Assembly (NCBI GenBank): GCA_002783405.1
Contig: PFGG01000007.1
Location: 62,001 to 126,000 of the forward strand
Direction of reading: 5' to 3'
DNA: 64,000 bases
Origin: a bacterium (Candidatus Blackallbacteria) CG13_big_fil_rev_8_21_14_2_50_49_14
GTDB lineage: Bacteria > Cyanobacteriota > Sericytochromatia > UBA7694
The number at the start of each line of letters is the position of its first letter. The first letter of the stretch is position 1. Both the position numbers and the translations under genes were made by a program. Below, in pieces: positions 53,922-62,802 of the stretch. The notes under the pieces are model-generated. The model ran no database searches. It was not told where the DNA came from and worked only from the letters and a program-made list of their open reading frames with translations.

Positions 53922-55298
53922 ATGCGTTATGCTCATCTGCCCCTGAAGACCGCCCTCAGTCTCCTGCTCATCAGCAGCATGGCGGCTTGCCAAATTCCAG
54001 TAAATGGCCCCATAGCCACTGGCCAGATGGTGTTTAAATTTCAACTGCCTGAGCAGGCCCAACACAATTTCGCCATTCAGGCCATCCCCCCTGAAACGCT
54101 CAGCTTTGAAATTCAGATTTCTGGAGCCGGGCTCTCTGAAGCCAAAATAGTCAAAGTAGCTTTCACAGCCAAAGAATCACAAGTTTCCCACACTGTCACA
54201 GATCTCCCCACGGGGGCCAAGACCGTCAAGATTCTGGCTTATGATCAAAACAAAACCTTGGCTACTGCCACTCAAGACGTAGAAATAACCGCCTCACAAA
54301 CCACACAGGCGATCTTTGAACTCAAATCAAATCTTCACGATCTTGATTTGAAATTGCCCCAAAATCCCCCCATCGAAATTCAAACCGAAATGAAAATTTC
54401 AGGGGATGGCTATTTAAGTAGCGCAACGCTGAAGGGTAAGTTTTTACCAGGCAACAATACTCTCAATTTCAAAGATATCCCCGCAGGCAACCAAAAACTC
54501 AGTTTGACATTCAGTCTTCAATTAACGGGTCGCACCCTCACCTCCTCGCCTTTGGAACGTGATCTGAAGGGCAATTCAGGCGAAACCAGCACCCTTTCGC
54601 TCAGTTTGAATCAGATTGCCAATGCCTTTATTCCTAGCCTGCTGGCCATCAACCCTGCTGAATTGAAAAGTCTGATCAATGAAATTCCTGAAGAATTAAT
54701 GGCCGTTCTGCGCGCCAACGCGGCTTTGGCAGCCCTGCTCAATACCCAGCCCAGTGCCAGCCCCACGCCTCAATCCAGTGCAACACCCAGTGCCCAACCC
54801 AGCCCTGAGCCCACTCCGACCCCCACGCCTCAACCCCGCGCCTTGAATCTTGAAGTGATAGACGGCCGTGTGATTTTCCGATCGATTCAAATCTTGAAGG
54901 AAAATGTAGAAACTCTGGTCGGTGCAACCGCAGACAGAGATGTGGTTCTGCTTCGCCCGGATGTTTCTATTCAGGTTGCAGAAGGTCAGGTCATGCATGC
55001 TGCCGCCATTCGCTTGAGCTATAATGGCCCCGACAAGCCAGAAGTCAGTTTGCAGATCAGAAGCTTGGATATTCCCGACCTGCCTGTGAACTCGAAGGTT
55101 TTCCCCAGCCAGCTCACCACCAAAGGGATTTTGCCGAACCGCTACAATGCCTTGCTCTTCCTGCTACAGGAAGATGGCACGCCACCCACACTCACCCCAG
55201 CGGGTCGCTACCGCCTGACCATTACGGTCAAAGCCAATGGGGGCAAAATTGAAAAGCAGGCCAGCTTCGAAGTCAATGTCACCCCCACAGCACCTTAA
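53922..55298 (+). CDS. Lipoprotein with beta-rich domains and a Ser/Thr/Pro linker
   Basis: 458 residues. Signal peptide with lipobox MAAC (Cys ~23). Residues ~35-220 read as two Ig-like beta domains (MVFKFQLPEQAQ, VSHTVTDLPTGAKTVKILAYD, TFSLQLTGRTLTS). A linker at ~280-305, rich in Pro-Thr-Ser-Ala (SPTPQSSATPSAQPSPEPTP), separates them from a last beta domain. No catalytic residue is apparent. Such linkers are common in surface adhesins and carbohydrate-binding proteins. I recognise no family. It has its own candidate promoter. It converges with the CsgG-TPR gene and overlaps it by four bases. Confidence 0.8.
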   Translation: MRYAHLPLKTALSLLLISSMAACQIPVNGPIATGQMVFKFQLPEQAQHNFAIQAIPPETLSFEIQISGAGLSEAKIVKVAFTAKESQVSHTVTDLPTGAKTVKILAYDQNKTLATATQDVEITASQTTQAIFELKSNLHDLDLKLPQNPPIEIQTEMKISGDGYLSSATLKGKFLPGNNTLNFKDIPAGNQKLSLTFSLQLTGRTLTSSPLERDLKGNSGETSTLSLSLNQIANAFIPSLLAINPAELKSLINEIPEELMAVLRANAALAALLNTQPSASPTPQSSATPSAQPSPEPTPTPTPQPRALNLEVIDGRVIFRSIQILKENVETLVGATADRDVVLLRPDVSIQVAEGQVMHAAAIRLSYNGPDKPEVSLQIRSLDIPDLPVNSKVFPSQLTTKGILPNRYNALLFLLQEDGTPPTLTPAGRYRLTITVKANGGKIEKQASFEVNVTPTAP

Positions 55299-57412
55299 GG
55301 TTTTAAATCCTTTAAAGCCTCTTGTGCTTTGGCATAATCAGGCTTGAGCGCCAAAGCCCGACTGAATTCAGATCGGGCTTTGTCTATTTGATTGCTCTTT
55401 TGATAATAGACGCCCAGATTATAATGCACCACTGCATTCTGGGGCTCTAAAGCCAAGGCTTTCTGAAGATAACTCAGGGCTTTTTCTCGATTGCCAAGAA
55501 TCAGAAAATTCTGGCCGATATCATTATAAACAGCGGCAGAGCCCTGCCCTTTCTGCTCTTGGGCCAGGAGATAGAGCAGGCGATAGTTTGCCAGGATTTC
55601 ATTGTCTTTGGCATAGCCTGGAGCCCCTTGCATAAAGGCTGTGAAATGAACCAAGGCCCCACTGAAATCATTTTTCTGATAGAGAATATCCGCCATTTCA
55701 CGCTGGGCAAAGGCGCGGGTCAGATCCATGATCGCCTGATTGGCAATCACTGCCTGATAGGTTTGATAAGCCAAATCCAATTGATTCGCACGCTTATAGG
55801 TATCGGCCTTGAGTTTTAAAACAATTCCATAGCTGATCTTGGCTTCTGAAGTGTCGGTCAAAAGATGGTATTTTTCAGCCAACTCAAATTCTTGAATGGC
55901 TTCATCATAGCGTTTCAAGCGCAAATACACGGTGCCTGCGGTTTGGTAAACATGCCCATTTAAAGGAGCCTCCTCACGGGCCAGCTTAAACGTCGCTTCA
56001 AAAGCTGGAATATCTTTAAACTGCTGCTGGTAAATTTCCATCAGCAAAATCCGGGCATAAATTAAATTGGGCTGAAGTTTCAAGGCTTTTAAGCATTGCG
56101 CCAGGGCCTTGTCTTTGTCAATAAAGCGCAGAGAATTAGCACTGAGATAGAGCAAAATCGGATTGTCTGGGTCTATTGCCTCAATCCGTTCAAGATATTT
56201 CTTCGCGGCAGGCAGATCTCCTTTTATCAAGTTGAAAGAAGAAAGCAACATCAACACAGGCACATTGTCAGGACGCTTTTCAAGCGCCTGCTCTAAAAGC
56301 CGGAAAGCGGGTGAGAGGTCGGTTGAAGGCTCGGCAATAAATTTATACACGTATTGAGAAGCCAGGGTCATTTTGATCAGGGGGTCATCAAAATCTGCTC
56401 CCAACTCTTTCATTTCGGCCTGCATCGACTCGAACATTGAAGGGCTGAATTTATTGAAATCAGGATGCCTTAAGCCCAAATACCAAATGATATTCTTACT
56501 TGAGTTCTCAATTTCAACCGATTTTTTCGCATCCGCCAGGGCCTCTTCATTCCGGTTCAAGGCATTTAAAGCCTTGGCACGCGCACGCCAAGCAACTGAA
56601 AGATCCGGTTGGAGTTTCAAGGCCTGATCCGCACAGCGCAGTGCCTCTGGCCCGTCCTCCTGATGATTTGTCTGGCTCCACTGCCCTTTCAATTGAGCCC
56701 GGCTTGCAAGCGATTCCGCCAAACCCGCCCAAGCCAAAGCATAATTGGGATCTTCCTGAATTGCAGCCCGATAATTCTGAATCGCTTCGCTCAGGGTTTG
56801 CTCTCCCACCAAAAAATCTTCTCGCTCTTTGGCCTTCAAATAATACTCCTGGGCCTTGGTTGAACGGGTCGCGGCGATAGAAGATTTCATCTTCTGAATT
56901 TCATCGGCTTTGCGCTCTACCTGAAGCTTATCCACCAATTGGTCAGCCAGGTTCTGCTGCAATTCAAAGAGTTGTTCAAAACTCCCTTGGACTTGGGTCA
57001 GCGTTGAAGCATCAATCTCGCCCGTCTGCACCCGAATCAATCTTGCATTGACTTGAATTCTGCTGCCCACTTTCTGAAAGGAGCCCGTGACCATATAGTC
57101 TGCGCCCACCAACTTGCCAATTTGCGGCGCTTTATCAGGATCTGCCATCAAGGTCTGCATAAAGGCCTGTTCTTTGATCACCTGGGCCAATTCCGCACGC
57201 TCAACCAATTGCAAGGACTTTACCCGGCCCAAGCCCATCAAAAGACTTTCTGAAAAACTATCCCGCAACCAATTATCTGCTGCCTGTTGGGTCAAATTGC
57301 GAAAGGGCAATATCATCACACGTCGCTCATGGTCTGCGGCCTGTACCCCAGGAGCAAAAAAAGCTGTCAAACTAAGTGAAAGCAAAAGACCTGTCAGTGA
57401 TTTCTTTTTCAT
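55295..57412 (-). CDS. CsgG/FlgO-like periplasmic protein with long TPR array
   Basis: 705 residues. A Sec signal peptide (KKKSLTGLLLSLSLTAFFAP, cut after VQA) directs export. Residues ~30-165 form a CsgG/FlgO-like domain (RRVMILPFRNLTQQAADNWL, LQLVERAELAQVIKEQAF, GADYMVTGSFQKVGSRIQ, the last shared with curli secretion proteins). From ~200 to the end follow at least ten TPRs (ALAWAGLAESLASRAQ, LIYARILLMEIYQQQ, VVHYNLGVYYQKSNQ). The CsgG pore strand itself is not obvious. It may assemble or sort envelope proteins. The ATG at 57412 precedes the signal peptide; the TTG four codons upstream is the alternative. No curli genes are nearby. Confidence 0.85.
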   Translation of the reverse strand: MKKKSLTGLLLSLSLTAFFAPGVQAADHERRVMILPFRNLTQQAADNWLRDSFSESLLMGLGRVKSLQLVERAELAQVIKEQAFMQTLMADPDKAPQIGKLVGADYMVTGSFQKVGSRIQVNARLIRVQTGEIDASTLTQVQGSFEQLFELQQNLADQLVDKLQVERKADEIQKMKSSIAATRSTKAQEYYLKAKEREDFLVGEQTLSEAIQNYRAAIQEDPNYALAWAGLAESLASRAQLKGQWSQTNHQEDGPEALRCADQALKLQPDLSVAWRARAKALNALNRNEEALADAKKSVEIENSSKNIIWYLGLRHPDFNKFSPSMFESMQAEMKELGADFDDPLIKMTLASQYVYKFIAEPSTDLSPAFRLLEQALEKRPDNVPVLMLLSSFNLIKGDLPAAKKYLERIEAIDPDNPILLYLSANSLRFIDKDKALAQCLKALKLQPNLIYARILLMEIYQQQFKDIPAFEATFKLAREEAPLNGHVYQTAGTVYLRLKRYDEAIQEFELAEKYHLLTDTSEAKISYGIVLKLKADTYKRANQLDLAYQTYQAVIANQAIMDLTRAFAQREMADILYQKNDFSGALVHFTAFMQGAPGYAKDNEILANYRLLYLLAQEQKGQGSAAVYNDIGQNFLILGNREKALSYLQKALALEPQNAVVHYNLGVYYQKSNQIDKARSEFSRALALKPDYAKAQEALKDLKP

Positions 57413-57539
57413 CGTTTTATCCAAGTTTTCAATCGACTTTTTTCAAGTATACTCCTTCTGGAAAGCCCCAAAAGATAAATACACTCAGGCTTAAAACTGA
57501 GAGGCAAAAAATGCAGCCCTTTCTTCAAAACAAAAAAAG

Positions 57540-57565
57540 AAACAGCCCCCTTTCGGAGGCTGTTT
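57540..57565 (-). terminator. Rho-independent terminator of the subtilase gene
   Basis: AAACAGCC and GGCTGTTT form an eight-base-pair stem; on the minus strand TCTTTTTTTG follows at once. Confidence 0.85.
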
Positions 57566-57581
57566 ATTCATAAAGCTTGAC

Positions 57582-58910
57582 TTATCTCAGTGCAGCAGCT
57601 GCGCTGACAATGCCATAACCCGATTCATTGTCTTTGCCAGGAGCACCGACATCAATCGCGGTTTTTTCAAGGTGCTGACGCACTTGTTTTGCAGTCCATT
57701 CGGGGTGGCGGCTCCAGACCAGAGCGGCAATCCCTGAAACCAGGGGGGTGGCCATGGAAGTGCCTTGCAGGAAGGCATAGTTCTGGGCATAACCATAATC
57801 ATTCAGAGGCACCTTGTAGGTCGGTGTGGTGGCCATGATCTGAACACCCGGTGCAGAAACACTCAGCTCTTTACCATAGCAGGAGAACTTGGCACGTTTG
57901 TTCTGTTGATCACTGGCGGCTACGGCCATATAGTAGTCATCAATACGGGCAGGAGTGCCAACAGCCGTATTGCTATTGCCTGCTGCGGCAATCAGCAGCG
58001 CACCTTTTTTAGTCGCCCAATAGCCAACAGCAGAGGAAATTAAATCTGTGACAGCAGGGCCACCCAGACTGAGGTTCACGATTTTAGCACCCATATCTAC
58101 TGAGTGTTTGATCCCACCCGCAATGGCAAACAGGCTGCCTCCGCCTTTGGCACTGAGTACTTTCACAGCCAAAACCTTCACATTGGGAGCCGCGCCAGAT
58201 ACGCCGATGCCATTATTGGCAACAGCAGCAATAATTCCAGCAACGTGGGTTCCATGGCCGAAACTGTCGATGGGATCGAGACCATCAGCAGATTCCTTTG
58301 TGAAATCTTTGCCTTTAATGGTATTGGCTTTCAAATCAGGGTGATTATAGTCAACACCTGTATCCACAACAGAAACAAGCAGATCAGAATTGCCCATGGA
58401 AGCGTTCCAGGCATCCAGTGCGCCTACATGGGGGAGATGCCACTGTTGTTCAAACAAGGGATCATTGGGAGCAGCTACCGCAGGGCGGCCATTGCCACGG
58501 GGAGCAGGAGGAATACTCTGAGCGATGCTGATAAAATAATTGGGCTGTGCAAATTCCACATTGGGATCCTGGCTAAACTGACGCACCAAATCTTCAGTAT
58601 TGCGATTGGTGCTTTCAACGAGATAAACGCGGGTGTCCAGATCAAAGGATTCTACCGCACGGGCAGATGAACGGGATAAAGTCTGAAGAAAACCTTGCGC
58701 ATTGCGTACTTTAACGATGGCCTGGTTGGGAATCACTTTGGCGCGGGAATCGGTATTAAAAATCTTGGAAGCGGGTGCAGAAGCACTCTGACGGTTCAAA
58801 AGCGCGGGATTGTTCTGCGCACTGAGAAGGGGGCCAGCGACAGGGCTACAAGCGGCGAGTAAACTTGTGGTGAGTGCTGCGCTGATCAATTGATTCATTT
58901 TAGACTTCAT
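57582..58910 (-). CDS. Subtilisin-family (S8) serine peptidase lipoprotein
   Basis: 442 residues. Lipobox LAAC with Cys21 on a signal peptide. A propeptide of I9-like fold lies at ~55-130 (AIVKVRNAQGFLQTLSRS, VYLVESTNRNTEDL, NVEFAQPNYF). The thermitase-like catalytic domain follows with Asp183 in VVDTGVDYNHPDL, His222 in FGHGTHVAG, oxyanion Asn312 in AAAGNSN and Ser385 in QGTSMATPLVSG. The triad is complete. It is probably an outer-membrane or surface protease with autoprocessing. The ATG at 58910 has AGGAG eight bases upstream. A strong terminator follows. Confidence 0.95.
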   Translation of the reverse strand: MKSKMNQLISAALTTSLLAACSPVAGPLLSAQNNPALLNRQSASAPASKIFNTDSRAKVIPNQAIVKVRNAQGFLQTLSRSSARAVESFDLDTRVYLVESTNRNTEDLVRQFSQDPNVEFAQPNYFISIAQSIPPAPRGNGRPAVAAPNDPLFEQQWHLPHVGALDAWNASMGNSDLLVSVVDTGVDYNHPDLKANTIKGKDFTKESADGLDPIDSFGHGTHVAGIIAAVANNGIGVSGAAPNVKVLAVKVLSAKGGGSLFAIAGGIKHSVDMGAKIVNLSLGGPAVTDLISSAVGYWATKKGALLIAAAGNSNTAVGTPARIDDYYMAVAASDQQNKRAKFSCYGKELSVSAPGVQIMATTPTYKVPLNDYGYAQNYAFLQGTSMATPLVSGIAALVWSRHPEWTAKQVRQHLEKTAIDVGAPGKDNESGYGIVSAAAALR

Positions 58911-59006
58911 GCGGGGGACTCCTGAACTGAAAATAATAATTTAGGGTAACATTTTTATGTAGATTTGGCAAAATTCACGGAACTTGCAGGGTGAATCCTG
59001 AAAAAA

Positions 59007-59031
59007 AAGCCCGGAAAACGCTTCCGGGCTT
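59007..59031 (-). terminator. Rho-independent terminator of the 59106 gene
   Basis: A ten-base stem AAGCCCGGAA/TTCCGGGCTT with a five-base loop; on the minus strand at least six T's follow without interruption. Confidence 0.85.
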
Positions 59032-59047
59032 CCGGTTCGAGATCTCA

Positions 59048-59073
59048 GAAAACGTAGCGTTTCAGACGTTTTC
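59048..59073. other. Second hairpin after the 59106 gene
   Basis: GAAAACGT (59048-59055) pairs with ACGTTTTC (59066-59073) around a ten-base loop, just upstream of the main terminator on the minus strand. It may stabilise the 3' end of the mRNA. Confidence 0.4.
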
Positions 59074-59105
59074 CGAAGGGCCTTATTTCAGGCTCAGGGT
59101 CAAAA

Positions 59106-59720
59106 TCAGTTATTGCTGACGCCTGCACTGTGCAGGAGTTCGGTGGTTTTATTAATAATCGCGGCCTGTGCGCCGGTTTTTTGCATAACTTTCTGGCTGG
59201 CATAGCTTGCGCCCCAGCCTACCAACATGCCACCCACCATCACGGGGAAGGAAGAGGCACCCGCTTTGGCCAAAGCAAAGACGGCTACGTTATTGGCAAC
59301 TGAGCTGACACCACTGCTGACAGCAGAGGTCGCCACATCGCCCACCACACGGCCACCGGCTTCTGCCAGGGTGGCTTTGCCACGGAAAGCTGACCAGCCA
59401 TTGCGCACGGTAGAGGTCACTGCGCGTTGAATCACTGCACGTTTTACAGAGGCACCTACATTGCCATAATCGGTGACCACTTGGCCGTTCATTTGGCGAT
59501 CCATGGCAGATTTGGTATCGACATAGGCGTTAAACATGCCCAAAACGGCACCTTCAAGACCATTGGACTGACGGATATAAATATCGGTGGTGCTGAAATC
59601 ATTTGATTTTGTAGCGGCAGCTTTGCCAATGATATGAGCATCGGAATGAACAGGGGTAATGGTACTGTTTTTGGTAAGAATCGGAGTGACAGGAGTAGAA
59701 GAAACGCTTTGAATTGGCAT
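59106..59720 (-). CDS. Small Gly/Ala-rich protein of unknown function
   Basis: 204 residues, no recognised family, no signal peptide. The first ~50 residues are Ser/Thr/Pro-rich and likely flexible. The C-terminal half holds glycine-spaced hydrophobic helices (VSSVANNVAVFALAKAG, FPVMVGGMLVGWGASYASQ) like the repeats of the protein at 22195-23697, although not clearly homologous. AAGGG is upstream of the ATG at 59720 and a perfect TATAAT lies at 59784-59779 on the minus strand, some 60 bases further. The pair of strong hairpins after the stop suggests a well-expressed, separately transcribed gene. Membrane insertion is possible but unproved. Confidence 0.75.
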   Translation of the reverse strand: MPIQSVSSTPVTPILTKNSTITPVHSDAHIIGKAAATKSNDFSTTDIYIRQSNGLEGAVLGMFNAYVDTKSAMDRQMNGQVVTDYGNVGASVKRAVIQRAVTSTVRNGWSAFRGKATLAEAGGRVVGDVATSAVSSGVSSVANNVAVFALAKAGASSFPVMVGGMLVGWGASYASQKVMQKTGAQAAIINKTTELLHSAGVSNN

Positions 59721-59957
59721 AAAAAAAGACCCTTTCTTAATTAAGCAAATATATCTCGAATAAACCTTTGATAGATCTATTATATTAAGTCGAGATTAAA
59801 ACTTGCTTAAATCATTAAGAAAAAATTAAACTTTCATCTCTTTTTTATCTTCAAATTTTAAAAGAATCTTATCACCACTGCATTTTAGCCCTCTTAATTA
59901 AAGGTTAATTTCTTTTTCAAAATGCAGTTAAGAATTCACGAAAAAGTTATAAACACC
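59721..59957. other. A/T-rich intergenic region
   Basis: A stretch of 237 bases, strikingly A/T-rich, between two leftward genes. It contains a perfect TATAAT (59784-59779, minus strand) for the small protein, but no terminator for the kinase fusion that I can see, and no RNA gene. Confidence 0.45.
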
Positions 59958-62075
59958 TCAATAATCAAATCCACTGTTGCCAATAAACTCTCTTAAGATC
60001 GAAGTCGGAGGAACATGATCGGGATAGAGGGCCACAAACAATCCAATCAGCTTTTGCAGGCGGTAAGCCGTTGCATAGGCCGGATGGTCATGGGGAACTT
60101 CCAATAAATACCGTTCAGCATAGACCTTTAAAACAGACAATTCGTAAATCAAAGACGTATCAAAAATCAAATCTGCCTGACTGACAAAGGGAAAAATATG
60201 TTTATGCTCCCCTTCACGAACGGAGGGCCAGCGCAGAATGCTATCGGCCGCATTGGTAGCCCGGCTGTGTCGATCTCTTACAATTCTGCGCAAGAGGCGA
60301 AGATCTGAAGGATTAACCCGGCTGTGTTCATCCAAGGAAAGCGAGGCCATGGGTTGAATAAAGATCCTGAACAGTTGGTCTTCGGGCACTTGGTTCTTGA
60401 GCAGTTTGGGATTCAGGCCGTGAATGCCTTCCAAAAGCAAGATATTATCTGATCCCAATTTCAAGCGCGGCCCCCCTTCAGGCATACTCAATCCTTTGGG
60501 AAAATCATAATGCGCAGTAGCCACCTCTTCCCCAGCCAAAAGCCTTGAGAGATGTTCTGAGAGCAAATCCGTATTGAGCGCTTCAAGACATTCATAGTCA
60601 TACTCTCCATTTTGATCCAGCGGCGTCTCTTCACGGTTGACATAATAATCATCCAGCGAAATATTCAGGGGACGCAGTCCATTGACCTGCAATTGCACAG
60701 AGAGACGTTTAATAAAGGTGGTTTTGCCTGATGAAGAAGGACCGGCAATACAGATAATCCGAATCTGTTCCCGCTCCTCACCAATACGATCCGCAATCTG
60801 GCTGATGCGTTTCTCATGAAAGCCCTCGGCCACGCGTATCAATTGAGAGACCTCCCCATTGATACAGGCACGGTTAAATTCTCCAATACTGGCGATCTTC
60901 ATCGACTCAAGCCAACGGATATTGTCCTGCATCAAATGGGCATAAGAAGCCAGATCATCGGCAGAGGGCCCTTCGCTCGAGGTCGTGAGGATCAGCCCGC
61001 CCTGACTGCCCGCTTGAACGTGGATTTTGCGCAAATAGCCTGCATGGGGCAAAAGCGGCCCACTGCTTACCGCGTAAAACTCACCGCAACTCACCAAAGA
61101 AATCCGGCTATTGCGATAGGTCTGTGCCAGAGCGGCCGCTTCACGCCGATCATTTTCGCTAAAAAAGGGAATGGCTTCTTCCAGCGCCCACCATTCATGG
61201 CGAAAACTTTTTTTCTGACGAATCATTTCTTCCATCATGCCCTGAATTGCTTGAGCCAATACAACCGTTGATTCAGTTGGGGAATTTTCAACGCGAATCC
61301 ATTGCGTGCTGCCAACCGACAAGGCCATGCTCAGTTTAATACCGGGATAGAGGCGGTGCGCTGCTTCAAGCAAAAGCAGGGCAGCACTGTGACGAAAAAT
61401 CCGCTCACCCTCCCAGTGTGCAACGGTCAATGGCTCCAAATAGGCATCCGACATCATGGGCGTATTCAGAGAAACGCATTTGTGGTTGACCAAGGCAGCC
61501 ACCACAGGACAGCCATCTACCTCTTTGGGCAAAAGGGTTTGGGCCTGCGTTCCCGTCGGCACTTCAAAGGGATGGGGTTGCCCTGCAATCTGAATCGTCA
61601 CGTTCAAACGCCGGGGCAAGGAACGCTCCTGGCTCAAGCGCCCAAAACTGTCGGTCATATCGGTCAGCTGCAAACCCAGTAAACTGATCAATATTTCAGT
61701 CAGCTTGAGTGCCAAGGCGGGTTTTTCAGATTTTAAACGGCTAAACGATTCACGGGTCAAACGGGCTGTAAACAGATCGGTCACAGCCTTGACCGAAGCG
61801 CGTCTGACGCGCCCGGTAATCAGCCCCAGTTCACCAACGTGATAACCGGCAGCGATCGACCCCAATTGCAGGCCTGCCCTGCAAATCTGAGCTTGGCCGC
61901 GCAGAATAAAATACATCTCATCGCCTTCTGTGCCCTCCTGAATCAGCACCTCATCGGGTTCCAAAGCGATCGGATCCAGATAGGGCAAAAGCTGATGGCG
62001 ATCCTCGGTATCTGCAAAAACAGTCAGAATATCCAGGTCTTCAGGTTGAAGTACGGGAGGGGTCTGCATTATCAT
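59958..62075 (-). CDS. Fusion of cyclic-nucleotide-binding domain, TGS-like region and uridine-kinase-like P-loop kinase
   Basis: 705 residues with three parts. Residues ~15-130 are a cyclic-nucleotide-binding domain (LLPYLDPIALEPDEVLIQEG, YFILRGQAQICR, GYHVGELGLITGRVRRASVK; the GELGLI cassette plus RRA resembles the phosphate-binding pocket). Residues ~165-235 resemble a TGS domain, followed by a ThrRS-second-domain-like stretch, as in the known nucleoside-kinase family of Thermotoga and others. Residues ~435-640 hold the kinase: Walker A GPSSSGKTTF (~443), LDDYYVNRE, LLLEGIHGLNP and a Lid-like RIVRDRHSRATNA. It probably phosphorylates a nucleoside or related compound, controlled by a cyclic nucleotide (inference). 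Weak ribosome site. Confidence 0.88.
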   Translation of the reverse strand: MIMQTPPVLQPEDLDILTVFADTEDRHQLLPYLDPIALEPDEVLIQEGTEGDEMYFILRGQAQICRAGLQLGSIAAGYHVGELGLITGRVRRASVKAVTDLFTARLTRESFSRLKSEKPALALKLTEILISLLGLQLTDMTDSFGRLSQERSLPRRLNVTIQIAGQPHPFEVPTGTQAQTLLPKEVDGCPVVAALVNHKCVSLNTPMMSDAYLEPLTVAHWEGERIFRHSAALLLLEAAHRLYPGIKLSMALSVGSTQWIRVENSPTESTVVLAQAIQGMMEEMIRQKKSFRHEWWALEEAIPFFSENDRREAAALAQTYRNSRISLVSCGEFYAVSSGPLLPHAGYLRKIHVQAGSQGGLILTTSSEGPSADDLASYAHLMQDNIRWLESMKIASIGEFNRACINGEVSQLIRVAEGFHEKRISQIADRIGEEREQIRIICIAGPSSSGKTTFIKRLSVQLQVNGLRPLNISLDDYYVNREETPLDQNGEYDYECLEALNTDLLSEHLSRLLAGEEVATAHYDFPKGLSMPEGGPRLKLGSDNILLLEGIHGLNPKLLKNQVPEDQLFRIFIQPMASLSLDEHSRVNPSDLRLLRRIVRDRHSRATNAADSILRWPSVREGEHKHIFPFVSQADLIFDTSLIYELSVLKVYAERYLLEVPHDHPAYATAYRLQKLIGLFVALYPDHVPPTSILREFIGNSGFDY

Positions 62076-62107
62076 TCAAGCCACGCTTTACATTAAATAG
62101 AAATTCC

Positions 62108-62698
62108 TCAGAATCTCCCTCCTATTTTACCCGCAAAAACAAACAAACCAAGTAAGCCGAGCATCAAAACCGTCAGCAGCATTCTGAGGATCTGGAAAAG
62201 AGCAAAAGCATCCCTCAACAGAAAACCACCTGATGGAGACTGGCACAAAGGCAGCGGAAAATCTTCTAGCAGAACACCCCCCTCCAGATCTTTCTGAATA
62301 TAGAGAAAAGTATATGCTTGGCCTTCTTTCCAAGGCCCTTTGGAATGCAGCAGGATCAAGCGTTTTTCAGCCTTGGGGGCATAAAAATAGCCCATCAGAA
62401 TGCCTTGACGCGTGGGGTGAGGCACTGACTTTTCAAGCCAAAGATTTTCGATCATGCCCTGGCTTAAAAGCCGATTCAAGCGCAAACCCTCACGTAGGAC
62501 GGCAGCCCCAAAAACCAGGCCCAAACAAAGTGCAACCAAGGCTAGAAAATTCAACCCAAAGCTATGCCTGCCAAAGCAAAATTGCCAAAGTGAAGCCAAA
62601 AGCAGCAGTGAACTGAGGCTTGCCAAAGGCAAGCCCATGATTTGAAAAAACTGCAGCCAAACAGGAATTTTTCGAACTGAAGAGAAAATGGGGTTCAC
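62108..62698 (-). CDS. Membrane protein of unknown function
   Basis: 196 residues with hydrophobic stretches at ~18-40 (LASLSSLLLLASLWQF), ~50-68 (FLALVALCLGLVFGAAVL) and the C-terminus (MLLTVLMLGLLGLFVFAG). The soluble loop ~80-160 contains HPTRQGILMGYFYAPKAEKRLILLH and could be a small beta domain. The overall shape reminds me of DUF3592-like proteins, but no firm match. It begins with GTG at 62698. It lies 32 bases upstream of the kinase fusion on the same strand, so they may be co-transcribed. Confidence 0.72.
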   Translation of the reverse strand: MNPIFSSVRKIPVWLQFFQIMGLPLASLSSLLLLASLWQFCFGRHSFGLNFLALVALCLGLVFGAAVLREGLRLNRLLSQGMIENLWLEKSVPHPTRQGILMGYFYAPKAEKRLILLHSKGPWKEGQAYTFLYIQKDLEGGVLLEDFPLPLCQSPSGGFLLRDAFALFQILRMLLTVLMLGLLGLFVFAGKIGGRF

Positions 62699-62802
62699 TC
62701 AACCTGAATTTGTAATTTCTGCTGATCATAACACGGGGCAAGATTGTTGGGTTGCGCCAGACCTGCTAAGCTAAAAAAATGATTTTTCCAAGGAGATCTC
62801 CC

